From assembly GCA_038496445.1 (NCBI GenBank), contig JALMLS010000403.1, positions 1-64,000 of the forward strand: a stretch of DNA of 64,000 bases. The letters are read 5' to 3'. The notes beneath the pieces were generated by a model. It made no database searches, was not told the DNA's origin, and saw nothing but the letters and a program-made list of their open reading frames with translations. Source of the stretch: Trichosphaerium sp. ATCC 40318 (lineage: Eukaryota > Discosea > Flabellinia > Trichosidae). Of the stretch, positions 1-12,389 are shown piece by piece. Made by a program: the position numbers and the translations under genes. Position 1 is the first letter of the stretch. Every line of letters begins with the position of its first letter.

Positions 1-2331
1 TTTTTTGTAAACTGGGCTCAAAGCTTTGCTTTCTTTTCAGAGAAAATCAGACCTGGCCAGGTCATGTCTAACAATTCCAAACAATATACGATAGGCACAG
101 CCAAAAGGGATATTATATAATACAAAAAAGAATGATTACTTGTTGAGCGGAAGTGTCTTTCTTTTCCTCGCTCTGATAATGACTTCGGGTGCTTGCAATC
201 ATCCTCACTGTTCTCCCAGCTGGCGCTAAACGTTCTCTATTAGTTCCGAAAAACTAGCAATAAGTTCCCATTTACAAGCACGTACCGCGTGAAGGTAACT
301 CGTGAGCTTTCCACCGATTAATCGCTGTAACAGTCTGACTGCGTACTCGCTGTGTTTTAACCCGTCCGCGTAACAGCAGATGCTCTCTTCTATACACCGG
401 AGGCGAAGGATTTGTATAAGGGATCCCCTGTGGCTTTTCTCTAAATTGTCCCCCGAGAGCCCATTTCTCTAAATCCTGATGGCTGAGGAGCACTGCGACC
501 TCCAAATCTATCACTAGCCTTCTTCCTCGGTGGACTACGGCCGCTAGAGCCAATAATCATGCGCGGGGCGCTTCTTGAAGTCCTTGTACTGTCTGTTGGT
601 GTTTTCTTTCTGAAACCCTGGCTGTGTTGCTGTATTTTACGTGGTGAGCTTCTAGGTGGACTACGGCTTCCATTTATTACTGGACAGCTGTCAGAATCAG
701 AATCTTCTTCTTCCTCAAGTGATGCTTGTTCTGCGCATGCAGGACACATACGATGAGAATTAAGCTAAAGAAATCATCAGTTAATAGCTTTATAAGGTTA
801 CGACATACATCTTTTGGGTGTGTAACAGCGTGACAGATGATACAAGTCCTACAAAACTCTATACAAAAAGTTAGAGCTTTCGTTTAAAGAGTTTGACTGT
901 ACCGTGATCACATGACCCGCAGAATGTTAATGGTCTGCCTGTATCATCGAACCTACATTCTGTATCTTTTGCTCCTAGTGAAAATCCACATTTACTACAT
1001 TTAATACAACTCCAATGGCAGAATAGTCCGTTTAGTGTTGTTACTTTATCATCATCTAATAGACTTATTCCTTTTGAACAAATACAACATTTTTGAGAAT
1101 CAGAAATAGTATTCATCATTTCAGGTGAAGGTTCGTGATCCATCTCTTCTTCTTCATGTGGTGCATTATCTATTGTTATACTAGGGACAATAGATCGATG
1201 ATTTCCATTATTTATAGGTTTACGAGTATGCGATAGAATATGTCTGAAAATGGTAAAAATGTGAGAAAAAGAAACAAGATCGTGATTGTTTGTAACAACA
1301 GTGCGAAAACAAAATTGATAAAGTAAGCTTTCGACGTTGATTTTATCTTTCTACTACCAACAACGGTTTTCTCCAAAATAAGGCTGGTTTTGCGTACTGA
1401 CCGTGAAAAGAAAAACGAAATTTTGCATTTTTGAAGTATTTATACTTTCTTTCTCTCCGCTTCTTTTCTGTTTTTAGCGTACCTTTGCGGTGATGAACCA
1501 GAAAACGAAGTAATTGTACGTTCTTTCGTTTTACCAACAGCCCATGTTGAAGGATCTATACCCCTTGGAGAACCAAGTGAATGAGAACGTTGTCTTTTTA
1601 ATTTAATAGGTAATGTTGATCCAGGTTTTGTTGTTTGTCTTGCAATTGGTTTTTTCTCTACCTTAAAACCTCCTTTCTGTACTCTTTTAACGGATACAGA
1701 AATAGCTAGTTTTTGTCCAAACTTTGTTGCTCTTCCTCGTTTTTGACCATCAATGCCTTGTTTAGGAATATAAATATCGTTTCCGTTGATAAAACGTGTG
1801 TTGAACCAAAACCAAAAGACACGTTGCTAAAAAATAGTTAATATATGCCTACGCTCATGTGATGTTATGATTTGTCTTATGAGATGTAAAAATAGAGGGA
1901 GACATACCTTTGAACTTGCCCAGTAGAAAGATATTTTAACATCTGCTGAAACTACTGCGTTACATTTAAAGTAACAGTGTTTCTTGCTCTCTATCAAATG
2001 CTACAAAAACAAATTATACATAAATATGTATGAATTAGGAGATTCAAAACACGTACGAGTGGTCTTGTAAAGAATGTCGTTCTACCTCGTTGAATACAGA
2101 GTAAATGCACTTTACAGCTAAACAAAAAAAAAAAATTAGCTTTTGGTTAACTTTGCTTATTAGAAACCCTGCCTGGGCTCTTCTCCAAATGCACTTATCT
2201 CCTATTACAAATAGAGTTCCAAGCGTTGAATCTAAAAAGTACATAAAAAATCAAAACCCACGTGATGAGCCATTGTTCAAAAACTTCAACAATAAATTAA
2301 CTAACAGAAACAGTTCTGTTGGAAATTTCTT
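1..2331. repeat. Left arm of large imperfect inverted repeat
   Basis: The reverse complement of this stretch matches 16511-18844 almost throughout, with scattered substitutions, single-base indels and one strongly diverged exon near 2160-2235. The inner boundary is sharp: identity stops just after the shared string TCCAACAGAAC, near 2331 on this side and 16511 on the other. The outer end reaches the first base of the window, so the arm may continue outside it. The arms are about 14.2 kb apart. The content is the 3' half of the PTEN-like gene found intact in the right arm. Divergence between arms argues against a simple assembly duplicate but does not exclude allelic mis-joining. Confidence 0.9.
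262..2299 (-). pseudogene. Decayed partial copy of the PTEN-LIM gene (3' half only)
   Basis: On the minus strand this carries copies of the C2-domain exons, the basic linker, the LIM exon (about 1143-871) and the Ser/Arg-rich tail (about 749-441) of the PTEN-like gene at 15119-18604. The phosphatase domain is absent. Breaks are visible. A run of five C at 450-454 (four G in the other arm) shifts the tail frame and ends it early. Further single-base indels follow near 380-400. The first C2 exon, which encodes the strand KVFVITQIRIFGVPEP in the intact copy, is scrambled here. The LIM exon itself stays open and nearly identical. It has no promoter of its own, but an upstream same-strand Atg22-like gene could read into it. 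A non-functional fragment is most likely; expression as a fused 3' end cannot be excluded. Confidence 0.75.
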
Positions 2332-3641
2332 GATCTTTAGGAATGTATGATACACTTAAACTTACTGTAAGCAAACATAACTACTTATACTCATGTACCT
2401 GTTTTGAATGATTCCGCAATATAGTTAGATCCTTCAGGCAATGGTTTACCAACGTGTCGCCGCACAAGAAAATAAGAAAAAAACGAGAATGCAAACCACC
2501 AAAGTCCTCCAACGCCAATAGCCTAAAGCGAGGAATGTTGAATAAAAAACATAAATAAACACTATCTTAGTTACCACTCGATATCCTGTTGTACTATCAT
2601 CCTCAATAAATTGTGTAGAGTTCAGTTTAATCACACTTGGACCACAAAGATAGCATGCAATTTAGTACCAGTTCTTCCTTTACCAGCCTAAGATAGGGTT
2701 TGTAAAAAGAAAGATAAATAATAGATATTACTAGAATAATCAATGCAGCAGAATAACCATAAATAAATCCAATTTTAGACACATAGTTTGATACCTTATC
2801 CAAAACTGAAAAACTTTAGTTCAGTTTATTGCTCTTTCTTTAGCGCCCGTGTGTCTTTGACGTACTTTTCTTTTGACTTCTTTGGTTTCTTTTGAAACTT
2901 TTAAGTACTTTGGATGATGTCTTACGAGAAAAGGGAGATATGAATTATAGTAAATGTTTGCCAACCCAAACATGACATTAGATAAAATTGCTAGTACACC
3001 TACAAGCCAATACAAAGACGATTTTACTATGAAAGCGACAGCCATCGTCATTATACTTCCCAAAACAGTTGTAACAATTAAAGCTGGTTTCCTGGAAGGT
3101 CCAAAATCGGCGAACGAACCTAAAGACAAAGAGTGAGATTTTCCCAAAAAAGTATGCCTACCAAACAAAATATATGCGACGATTTGGAACAGCACTGATA
3201 GTCCGACTATCACGCTAGCATACGCTCTACGATCACGTTTAGTATGTATACTGGAAAATTATACTCATGACGATAAATGACGACTCAAAATACGGTACAT
3301 ACGCTGGATTTAGTTTTACCCAACCGAGGTTAACTTTACAATCTGATCCAGCGCTAAATTTGCAAAGTCATTTAACAAAATTGGCAAGAACCCATTTATA
3401 ACAACGAAGGGGTACACAGAGTTGGCCCTTTAAAGTAGAGTTAGCTCACATTAACATCGTTGAATCACAAAAGGTGTAGTCTACAATAAAACTATTGGAA
3501 GCCTTACCAATCATAAGAATACCAACCGTGAAGTTCCCATGCTGTTGTGGCGTTGTTTTTATCGCTTTCGCTAGTATTTGAACTAGATCTTTCCTCAGAG
3601 TCGCTGGTAGACTCCAAGGTACCTGTACTGATGTCGTCCAT
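2297..3641 (-). CDS. Atg22/UMF1-like major facilitator transporter, 3'-truncated
   Basis: This is a multi-exon membrane transporter of the Atg22-like MFS family, known in fungi for amino-acid efflux from the vacuole. The acidic Ser-rich N-terminus leads to HGWYSYDWANSVYPF, the family's entry motif (GWxxYDxANSxY). It is followed by the loop FADFGPSRKPALIV (family: ADxGxxRRxxL) and LSNVMFGLANIYYNSYLPFL (family: NVxFGxxxxFYNxxLP). Later come a segment NYVSKIGFIYGYSAALIIL and the conserved IGVGGLWWFAFSFFSYFL. About half of a typical 12-helix protein is present. After ESFKT a 34-nt intron (2365-2398) leads into a short exon. That exon runs into the inverted-repeat arm and meets a stop about 30 nt inside it. 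The C-terminal helices are therefore missing, apparently because the duplication landed in this gene. The start is chosen at MDDIS; in-frame upstream ATGs exist. Confidence 0.75.
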
Positions 3642-3870
3642 AATCGAGTTAAAAGCTAAAATTCTAAAATGGCACGTGATCATAAGAAGATTGTTGACGA
3701 CGCCAAAACAAGCATGCACATTTATAGTGGTCGCCAATTACCGCAGAATAGTGTAGACGTGCTTTCATAGACTCAAGCTGCTGTGAAAAAAAGTACAATT
3801 ATTAATCACTTAAACAGCATAAAAAGCATTGCAGGGATAGCCCGGAAAGGGTAAAGCTATATTGCCGGTA

Positions 3871-5518
3871 ATGTTGGCGTCTATCATGAAGTCCATGTCT
3901 AAAAAGAAAGGTAAAGTTGCGCTTGTTAACGTAGGCGATTAATCATTATTACCAGAGGCGGTTTTACCAACAATTACAAAACATAAGCCAACAAATAAGA
4001 AACGTCGCGCTGAAATGAGCTATGAAGACCAAATGGACGCAGACGTTACAAAAGCACGTTAAAAACTCGATGATGAATTAAAAACCCAATAACAAGCCTG
4101 TAGCTACGAGAAAAACGTGAACGTAAACGTAGAAAGCTGGAGGAAGAGAAAAATAAGCCTGCACCAGTAATCAGCTCAGAACTCCAAGTACAAACAACAT
4201 TTTCTAAGAGTTCACCCAAAACTTACGTAATTTTTAGGCTCTACGCGCAGAATTCGATGTGAGTGACTCTGATGAGGATGAAGAACAAGATATACTTGGT
4301 GATAAACCTCTTATTGATACAAAAGATAAAGCAGAGGCAGCTGTCAAACGTGTAAGTGTCAAAATGTCAAATGAGTTCAGTGAAAATATTAAGCATTTTT
4401 TTTTGTTTTGTCTCACAGGTCTCCAGATAAATGAGGTTCTTGGTAGAAAAGGTGCTCGCCAAACAAAAGTAATAGCAGTGGACCTTGAGTGGATAGGTAA
4501 AAGGAGATTGTAACCGAAGTAAGGAAGCTAATAGAAACCCTTAAGGCGACGGAAGGGATGCCACTCTTTGTCTTTTACAGCTTGCTGTACCTGATGACTT
4601 GGTATACTTATTCGATTTTGTAACACTCCAGGCATCAGTCATATGGGCAGCAGGCTTAAAGGAAGTATGGAATAATTTTTGAACTTTCTGTAGATGACTA
4701 AGCATGTAATTAGATTATGGAGTCGAAAGACATTCTGAAAATATTCCATGATTGTAGACAAGACGCAGATGTTTTATGGTAATTAAACCAATTCAAATGC
4801 ATTTACTAACAAGGTTGCAGGAATGGACATAACGTAAAACTGACACGTGTTTATGACACACAAATAGCTTTTGGTACCTTTTTCTTGTTTACACTATCGG
4901 CTGTTTATCTTCTTTATTGGTAGCACTGTTTCAGCAACAACAAGGTAAACGTATACCTCTACCTGCAAGTTTAAATACATTGCTGCGAAAATTCGCTTTT
5001 GGTGGCGTAAACAAACATAAGGACGAAGCACGTGCTGAAATGTCTAGTAACGCAATGTACTGGGCACAAAGACCTATGACAGAATCTCAAATGGTACGAT
5101 ATTGCATTATCTTATCTACTGGATACTAATAATTTTAGGGCTATGCAAGGTACGATGGATAAGAGTAAAATATCTTATTGTCAAAGCTGTATTTTAATAT
5201 TTTTTTGTTTCAAAAAAGGCAAGATGTATTAAATGTTCCAGTCATCTATAGACAGTTTAATGGCGCTTTTTCTCAACAAACAATCAAAGCTGTTGTTAAG
5301 AATTCTGAGCTTTATGCGGATCAAGTAAGGTAAGCAATCAATTCGCGAACAAGAATGTAAAACCTACATTTCTATGTGCTTATATTACCTCAAGAAGTCT
5401 TAACTTAGAAGAATATACTGCACTTCGCGATTCATATGATGGTATACCAAAGTACAATATTGAGTCATGGGATAATAGCGCAAAGCAAAGCCTGGAATTC
5501 TATTCGAGAAAAAAATGA
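3871..5518 (+). CDS. DEDDy-type 3'-5' exonuclease domain protein (EXD1/Egalitarian-like)
   Basis: The protein has a basic, Lys/Glu-rich N-terminus and an acidic stretch (SDSDEDEEQD). The exonuclease domain follows. Exo I is VIAVDLEW (catalytic Asp and Glu). Exo II lies around FHDCRQDADVLW and GHNVKLTRVYDTQIAF. Exo III is MGYARQDV, matching the Y-x3-D pattern. These are hallmarks of RNase D/WRN-type exonucleases, which remove nucleotides from RNA or DNA 3' ends. The N-terminal reading frame appears to contain stops but becomes continuous once three short GT-AG introns are removed: about 45 nt before EAVLPTITK, 61 nt before LREKRERK, and 54 nt before LRAEFDVSD. Start at the ATG giving MLASIMKSMSKKK; stop after FYSRKK. 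Substrate unknown. It diverges from the Atg22-like gene across about 230 bp. Confidence 0.75.
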
Positions 5519-5723
5519 TACAACGGAAGTCAAGATAAGATGACTTTTTCTTGAAATGTTTGATTCTTTATACAAATGGCTAGGTTAATCCCTTTAAGTG
5601 GTATTTCACAAAGTATTTTCAAGCTGTGATGTAGTACCACATGTAAATACTAAGATATAACTAATTAAAAAAACCCTAACGAGTACAAAAGTATACTTCA
5701 AAAAATTATTTGTTTATTACTAC

Positions 5724-6549
5724 TATGTTCTGTATTGTACAGTTTCTCTAAGGTGTTGAGTATCATCTTCGTTTTCTTTACGATGGTTTCTGAAGTGACG
5801 CCATGCAAGAATAAACGCTGCAAAAAGACCAATATAAAACAGACCTAAGATAGCACGTGAGCATAAAACCTGTCACTCAAAAAAAAAAAAAAAACGGTTA
5901 ATGTAATACTCACTTATTAGCGTCCATACAAACACAGTGAAATGGTCCCTTATAAACTGTGTTCTGTTTGCTTCGAATAGAACGCCAAATACCATTAAAA
6001 CAAAACCAAGCGTTCCAACATTACACCAAAGTAAAAGCTTTGATATGAATAGATGCGTTGACTGTACTCGTGATGGGTCCATAAAGTACCTCTACAACGT
6101 AGAATTAAGAAATTGTAGATTTTGTTATTATATTTTCTGTACCTTGTGTGGTATGTGAATACAGCTATCAGGTAGTCGTGGAGCAAACAGCGCAGTCTTG
6201 TGATTTAAATTAACAGTTTGGCTTTCGGTTTTGTATTTTGTAGAACGTAAAATAACGTACCAAAACAAAGGATAACGCCACTACAAGTGTTACTAGAACA
6301 TACACTGTAACAACTTTTGCTTTATCAATAAATGTGTCAGATTGGCCTCCTAGACGTTGTAAATAATCTATACATCACATAGCAAGGCTAATTGCGCGTA
6401 CCATCATTAAAATGTGTTGAAATCTTTGGTGGCAGTAGAACGCCATACACTACCGCGTGACCGAGTATAATTACCAACAATAGCGTTGTTACAACCAACT
6501 CCCACCAAACAAGCTTAGCATAACTTTTTATTGTTGCTTTTGCCTTCAT
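5724..6549 (-). CDS. Multipass membrane protein, family not recognised
   Basis: Spliced reading on the minus strand gives about 270 residues with five or more hydrophobic helices. These lie near WWELVVTTLLLVIILGHAVV, VVTVYVLVTLVVALSFVL, LLLWCNVGTLGFVLMVFGVL, FTVFVWTLI and LGLFYIGLFAAFILAW. A charged cytosolic-looking tail ends in TVQYRT. One intron is only 34 nt (6368-6401). The N-terminus is uncertain: the frame stays open upstream to an in-frame TAA near 6619, so a further 5' exon is possible. The first ATG I can use gives MKAKATIKSYAKL. I considered GOST, TOM1/THH1 and GPCR-like families but see no decisive motif. It converges with the exonuclease gene and diverges from the RhoGAP gene. 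Confidence 0.55.
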
Positions 6550-6749
6550 CAGCTCTACAAAGTGCACGACAAGGAAACAATAGAATCGTGTGGCTTTGGC
6601 TGTAATTCTTAAATTGGCGGCTTAAGCCATTTCACCTCGAATTGGAAGAACTGAAAGACGCATAGTGTTGTACTTGTTCTTTGGTGTCTAGTTGCGTAAT
6701 ACGATTACCGTTTTTGTACACAAACGAAAAACGCGAAGTGCAATAGCAA

Positions 6750-9700
6750 ATGAGAGGAAGACAAGGATCCAATGCCTTGCAGTCGTTGCGTATGGAGGCT
6801 GGCAAGAGCGGCGTAACGCGAATTTTGGAACGAAGACTTTCCGTATCAAAGGAATGTGTACAAGTGCACAACGCTTATAAACTAACCCACCTGCAGGACC
6901 GTTTAGTACAGATTAAATCCCGCATGTCTTTTATGTTTAAGAAATCGCACCAGGATAGCGAAGACACCAAGGTCTTTGGTGTGGCGCTGGACGAGGAGTC
7001 AAAACTCATTCCTCGCGTTGGTACACTATAACGCAACATAACGACGTTATTCATACACTAACTGAGCCACTAGTGACAAAATGCATAAAGTTTTTGGATT
7101 CTCAAGGTAAACACACCAAAAACGTAAATTAATGCTTAAACGTTAAAAGGATACGAAACTGAAGGGCTATTTCGCGTTTCTGGTATGCACTCAGTAATTC
7201 AGAGCTTTCGCCAACGATACGACAAAGGTGAGTGTGACACGCACTGAATAACGTATTGCGCTAACGTCATGTGTTACAAGGCGAATCGGTGGATTTCACA
7301 ACAACAGATATACACACTGTAGCAGGCCTTCTTAAACTTTACCTCAGAGAACTACCAGTACGATTCCGTTTTCTACAAAGCCAAACGAAACCGACGATCT
7401 GTTTTTCCACTTTTTCTTTTTTTTTGATTGTTGTCTCGTGTTTAGTGCGTATTAATGCTTGTCATAGGAACCACTATGTTCATATGAATTTTATGACATG
7501 CTTCTAGCAGCTGTTGGTATTTCAGATATGGAGACAAAGTTGAATAAAATTAGAGCTGTTTTGGAGCTTCTTCCTGAAGTGAACATTAAAACTATTTCTT
7601 ACTTGACTGGATACTTGCATAAGCTTACGCAGTACGTATTGGTTCTGGTCTAAGTATTAAAGTAGTCATTTGTTAACCAGAATTTCCAAAAAAACAGGCA
7701 CAGTGAAGTTAATATGATGAGCAGTAAGAATTTGGCAATTGTTTTTGCTCCTTCTCTACTTCGTCCTATGGATCAATCATTGACTACACAGATGCAAGAT
7801 TCTCCATATGCTCTTGAGTTATTACAGCTATTAATTGATAAGTACGAGCTATTCTTTGGTAAATTTGATGTCAATGATGTCGAAGAGGAAGTGGTGAGTC
7901 AAAAGTTCGATTGTTTTCTAAAACACGTCACATTTTTTTTTTTGACACTTTTACGTTTTCCCGCGTTAACAGGATTGTCTTTACTAAAAAGTTGCTACAT
8001 AGGAAATAGAGAATTTTGTCCAGCAAGGAAAATTAAAAATCACTGTTATTGAGGGAAGAGATTTAAAAGGGCTAGGTGAGATATTGAAATTTTTATTTTT
8101 GTTGTAATAATCCTTGTTGCTAATTTTTTTTGTTTCTTCAGCTAGTGATGGACTCTCTGATCGTAAGATTATAATATTCTATTTTTTGCACTTTGTTTAA
8201 CAAATATAGCGTACGTGAATTTGTTGTATGGAAGGAGAAAGGTTAAAAGTGAGATCATAAAGAAGAACTTGGAACCAAAATGGCAGTACGATTATTTTTA
8301 ATTTTGTTTGTAAAAACTTGCTTCGTAATGAACTAACATACTCAAATAGAGAAGAATTCACCTTTGATCTTACGCCATCAATTCATCAAATAACTATTCA
8401 AGTATACAACAATGATAGATGGAAGTTCGACCACTTCATGGGCCAAGTACGTGTAATCAAAAAAAAAAAACAAACTTGTATTCAACACAGAAAATAGGTT
8501 ACTATCGCACTCACAGAAATAACCGAAACAGACTTTACAAGATGGTACCCTCTGAGAATACGAACCACAAAAGATCAAAATTCAGTACAAGGAGAGATTA
8601 AGCTTAATATTCAGTATGATGGTGTGATTGTACCTCCTCTGGTACGTCAGCAAACGACACATTGAATTGGATTTTACTAAGTTGTTTTTTTCTAAATAGA
8701 CCTCGCCTATTCCTTTCGATTTTGAGGTCCTACAATACCAAGACTCTCCTCTAGAAGAAGAGAATATAGACATACTAGCAATATATAGTATTGCTCGTTA
8801 CATTGCGAGGTCATGTATGCTTACCATGCATATAAGTCAACCTGAAGTTTTAACTCAGGTTCGTTTGTTTTTTTAAGACAGTGAATCAAACTGTTAATTA
8901 CTTGTATTTAGAAAGATAAACTGACAGCTGCGAGTACTCTTGTTGCTGTACCTCAACTCACAATTTCTGCATTACCTCCAAAGGTTCTTGGACTCATATT
9001 GTCTTACCTTGATGCAGATGACGCAGAATTCGCAGCAGTTGCATGCAGAGAATGGAAGAGCTTAATGACTTATGTAAGTTACATTTTTATTTTGTTTTTC
9101 TCAATTACTTGATAGGGATCACTTGCTTCTAAGAGTGCAGAGATTCACAGATTATTATCAATACAGAATAATACACCTACTGGCCTAAGATTACGTTGGG
9201 CAGTCACTGAGCCTCTTATTGGTAAACGAAATCTTTAATCTTTCTCTAACTTGTCTGTTTTTTTAGATATGATCGAAAAAGTCAGTAAATTCAAGTCCCA
9301 GCTATTCCTTTCATTGCGTGGCGTAATTGAGCGTCTTATACCACCAATTGGAACACATGTATCACTTACAAGTCATCTTTCTAAGCCTGGAATGCCAAGA
9401 TTCCTTCGTACTTTTATACAACTTCTAGAGAATGTTCTATATCTTGAAGCATGGAAACTTCAGATGCCACAACTCGAGAATATCTTTAATATTTATCGTA
9501 CAAAGGAGAACTTTCAGACAAAATATGATGATGCTCAGATAGCAGTTCAATCAGAGTTCATATTTAATAAGTGGCACTTATTAAGTGTATTTAAGGCAGA
9601 GCTGTTAAGATATCCACCTGAGTTTTTTGATAAGTTGTTACAATACTTTTATGATATAATTCGTAATGACAAGGCTCTTACTTATCAAGGTATACCGCTT

Positions 9701-9992
9701 TATTTGAGGTACGTTTGGTTTATTTTATGTTACATTTTTTCTTTTTTTTTGAATACAAGTTTTAAATCACGTGGGTGTATTTGAGTTGTAGACATCAATG
9801 TTTTTTTTTTGGATTAGTTTTTTGTTGTTGACTTTTTTTGTTTGTTTTAGGGGTTTGGCAAGTCTGTTGGTTGTCTTTCATCTGACATTCGCAAGGACTA
9901 ACCAAAGATGGCTAGAGTTAATCCAACAAAGACGACATCTCCTACCAGCTTATCTCATGAAAATGTTGGAATTCTCACAGATAATGAACTAG
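6750..9992 (+). CDS. RhoGAP-C2-F-box-like multidomain protein
   Basis: A RhoGAP domain follows about 75 N-terminal residues. It contains FGVALDEESKLIPRVVTKCI, GYETEGLFRVSG (arginine finger in GLFRVSG), GLLKLYLRELPEPLCSYEFY and MSSKNLAIVFAPSLLRP, the canonical GAP landmarks for switching off Rho/Rac/Cdc42 GTPases. Next is a C2 domain (KLKITVIEGRDLKG, AYVNLLYGRRKVKS, WREEFTFDL). After it comes an F-box-like segment (ALPPKVLGLILSYLDADDAE, then FAAVACREWKSL). A helical C-terminal region of about 200 residues (9251-9700) was not recognised. The frame is continuous across about ten short introns. The 3' end after 9710 is unclear: two frames compete beyond the last acceptor, and one of them runs on to about 10180. 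The order RhoGAP, C2, F-box is unusual and could link GTPase control to SCF ubiquitin ligase. Confidence 0.8.
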
Positions 9993-10193
9993 CCAAGACA
10001 GCAGAGAAGAAAAAAAAATCCCAAAAAAAGCCCTTCCTTTTTTTTTTTGAGATGCGCATAATTTTTTATGTACATAAAGCAAATCAATTTTTTCAAGCGT
10101 ATCTCCCTTTTATGTACACCCCCTCTTTGTTTCTTGCGGTCATCCTTCGTAAAAGAGCAACGAGTGCTGATATTTTTCTACATTGAAAAAAAA

Positions 10194-12272
10194 TTAGTTG
10201 AGAGAAATAAAAAAAACACGTTGAGGTGTTTTTCGCGGCGACGTACTTCGTTCTTCGTAGTCTTCAGGGTCTAGGTATTCATCATTTAATAAGAACCTAC
10301 GCTGACCAGTAGTTGCAGCTATCAAGTTTCTTGTTGGATGGAATTTACAGCAATTCACAGCATCTAGAAGTGGTTGTTAATTTTTAACACATTTACGTTC
10401 AAGAACTTTTTGGTTTTCTTACCTGTACCCATTGGTATTTTCTTTTCGAGTTGGCAAGTCTGTAGATTAAATAGGTAAGCACTACAATCTTGCGATCCTG
10501 TGAGTAAGTGTGTTCCAGAAGGATTGATATCGAAGAAAACCTATTTTACTATGATTAAAAAAAACGCCAATCATCTTTTCAATAAAATAAACAAACATAC
10601 CTTCTGATTTGATGTGACAACTCTTTCGAAGTAAGAAACTGGTTCTGGTAACATGCGCACATCCCAATATATAATATACGGACTTTTACGTCCACCCTTT
10701 AAGCAAAACATTAGACTTCTTCCCAAACAATTAAAAAACCAAAAAAGCGTTTGGAAGCACGTGATAGATAAGTATCGTACTGCAAAAAGGTAGTTGCCAT
10801 CTGGAGAAAATTTAACTTGAGTAACACCAGTATGGTGACCTGTGAGTGAGGCTATAGGCTCATTTGAAGGTACACTGTATACGCCTTTGAGAAGAAAAAG
10901 AGTTAAATTTCTGTCAGATTGTTGATGTGTTGTGATGATATGTTGTACCTATACGTCCACAATAACTGCCTGCGGCCATAATACGATGTGCGCCTTCATC
11001 AGTCCAAGGACAAAAATCTATCGTTGAGATGATACCTCAATAAAACAGTTAAAACAAGTGCCGCATTGAATTAAACTTAGAACAAGCTCGTTGTTGACTG
11101 TTTTACCTGATACAGCGAGTTCTGCTGGTACTAAATCTCTTAATGGATGATTATCTCTCCTGGGCGTTGTCGGAAACTCTATACATTCTTCACTTTGGTG
11201 ATACAAGTCAAAAGCTCTAATCATTTTGTTATACCCAGCGTATAGCCTTTGTACACATTAGTATTTGACTGTTAATTATGCCTGTCATCTGTGATACTTA
11301 CCAATCGCCTGTTGGAGCTACAGCCATAGAATAAGCAGCTACTACTTCGCCCACGTGATTTTTTGCGAGAAAATTTGCACGTAACTAGGTGGAAATTAAC
11401 GGTTTTTACCGAGTAAATATAAAGTAACTTGTCAACTTTATCGTTTGGCGTTAAATGTCATTAATTCAGAGAAACTATGTCAAAAGTTTGTAATTACCTT
11501 TCCAGTATAGGCATCCCACATATGAATTGGTTGATCAAGTGAAGATGTAAAGAAAGCACAACTAGGCCTCTCTAAAATAATTGTTAATCTCATTTCTTTA
11601 CAGTTTTTGTAACAAACAAAAAACCGCCAATATCTTACCATTAGAGTCCATAAGCGGATACCAAGCCATATCATAAATACACTCTGGTTCTTTATAATGA
11701 AATAAAGGAACAATTTCATCCGTTTGCGATGTCTCAGGACTACAACAACGTAAGGAAAAAAAAGAAAAAAAAAGTGTCACTAGTACATTTTATAAACTCT
11801 AATGATGTTATCTTCAGAATTTGTCATTGCCAGCACGCCATCTGGTGATATAGAGCATCCTTTTAGGAAGTTTGAGTAGTTGTTATCTTTCATAAATTCG
11901 TTCTGAGACTTAGCAAGGATTTTGGCGTTATCAAAGGTGGGATAGTGTATATGAGCTACTGGTGGTTCTTGTGGGGCGCTATTTGCTTGTGGCATTTGTG
12001 TATCAGTCGCATTAGGCGTAATGATATTTTTTTCAGCGTTTACGGCATCGTGAGGCTCATTAGCGAGAGCATTAGTATTATTTGATTCTTCTGTAGCAAA
12101 TGAAATCTTTTCTGCTATTTCAGACGTCACTGATTCTTTTTCTTCCGCTTGTGAGGTTTTTTGTTTCTTTGGAGGCGCTAATGTATGTTACACCTACAAA
12201 CTTACGTAATAGCGTACTTGCGCCAGCAGCACTTTCTCTACGAAGTCTCTTTAACAAACCACCGATTTTCAT
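10194..12272 (-). CDS. WRAP53: TCAB1/WRAP53-like WD40 protein
   Basis: This WD40 protein matches the telomerase Cajal body protein family along most of its length. Landmarks are NFLKGCSISPDGVLAMTNSE, ECIYDMAWYPLM, PIHMWDAYTGKLRANF (family: PIHIWDAFTGELRASF), YAGYNKMIRAFDL, IISTIDFCPW, SLTGHHTGVTQVKFSPDG, VVTSNQKVFFDINPSGTHLL and IAATTGQRRF. Known family members bind the CAB box of H/ACA scaRNAs and telomerase RNA and bring them to Cajal bodies. A low-complexity N-terminal extension (Ser/Thr/Asn rich) precedes the propeller. The first exon (MKIGGLLKRLRRE) joins the next across an intron of only 28 nt (12178-12205). The C-terminus ends TPQRVFFISLN. It diverges from the MLO-like gene across about 120 bp. 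Confidence 0.88.
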
Positions 12273-12389
12273 CGTTTTTTACTGAAGAGTGTTCCAACAA
12301 GTAGAGAAAAACTGTACTTGACTTAACGCAATCATAAAAGCGCCGTGTATTTCTCCTCTACTTACTTTGAGACGCTGTATAAACATTTT

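Noticed and set aside
3871-4260. In-frame TAA codons in a coding-like stretch, suggesting TAA reassigned to Gln or RIP-type mutation
   Set aside because: Three short GT-AG introns remove every stop and give a continuous frame into the exonuclease. Elsewhere conserved proteins (UBE2S, LKB1) end properly at TAA, so the standard code holds.
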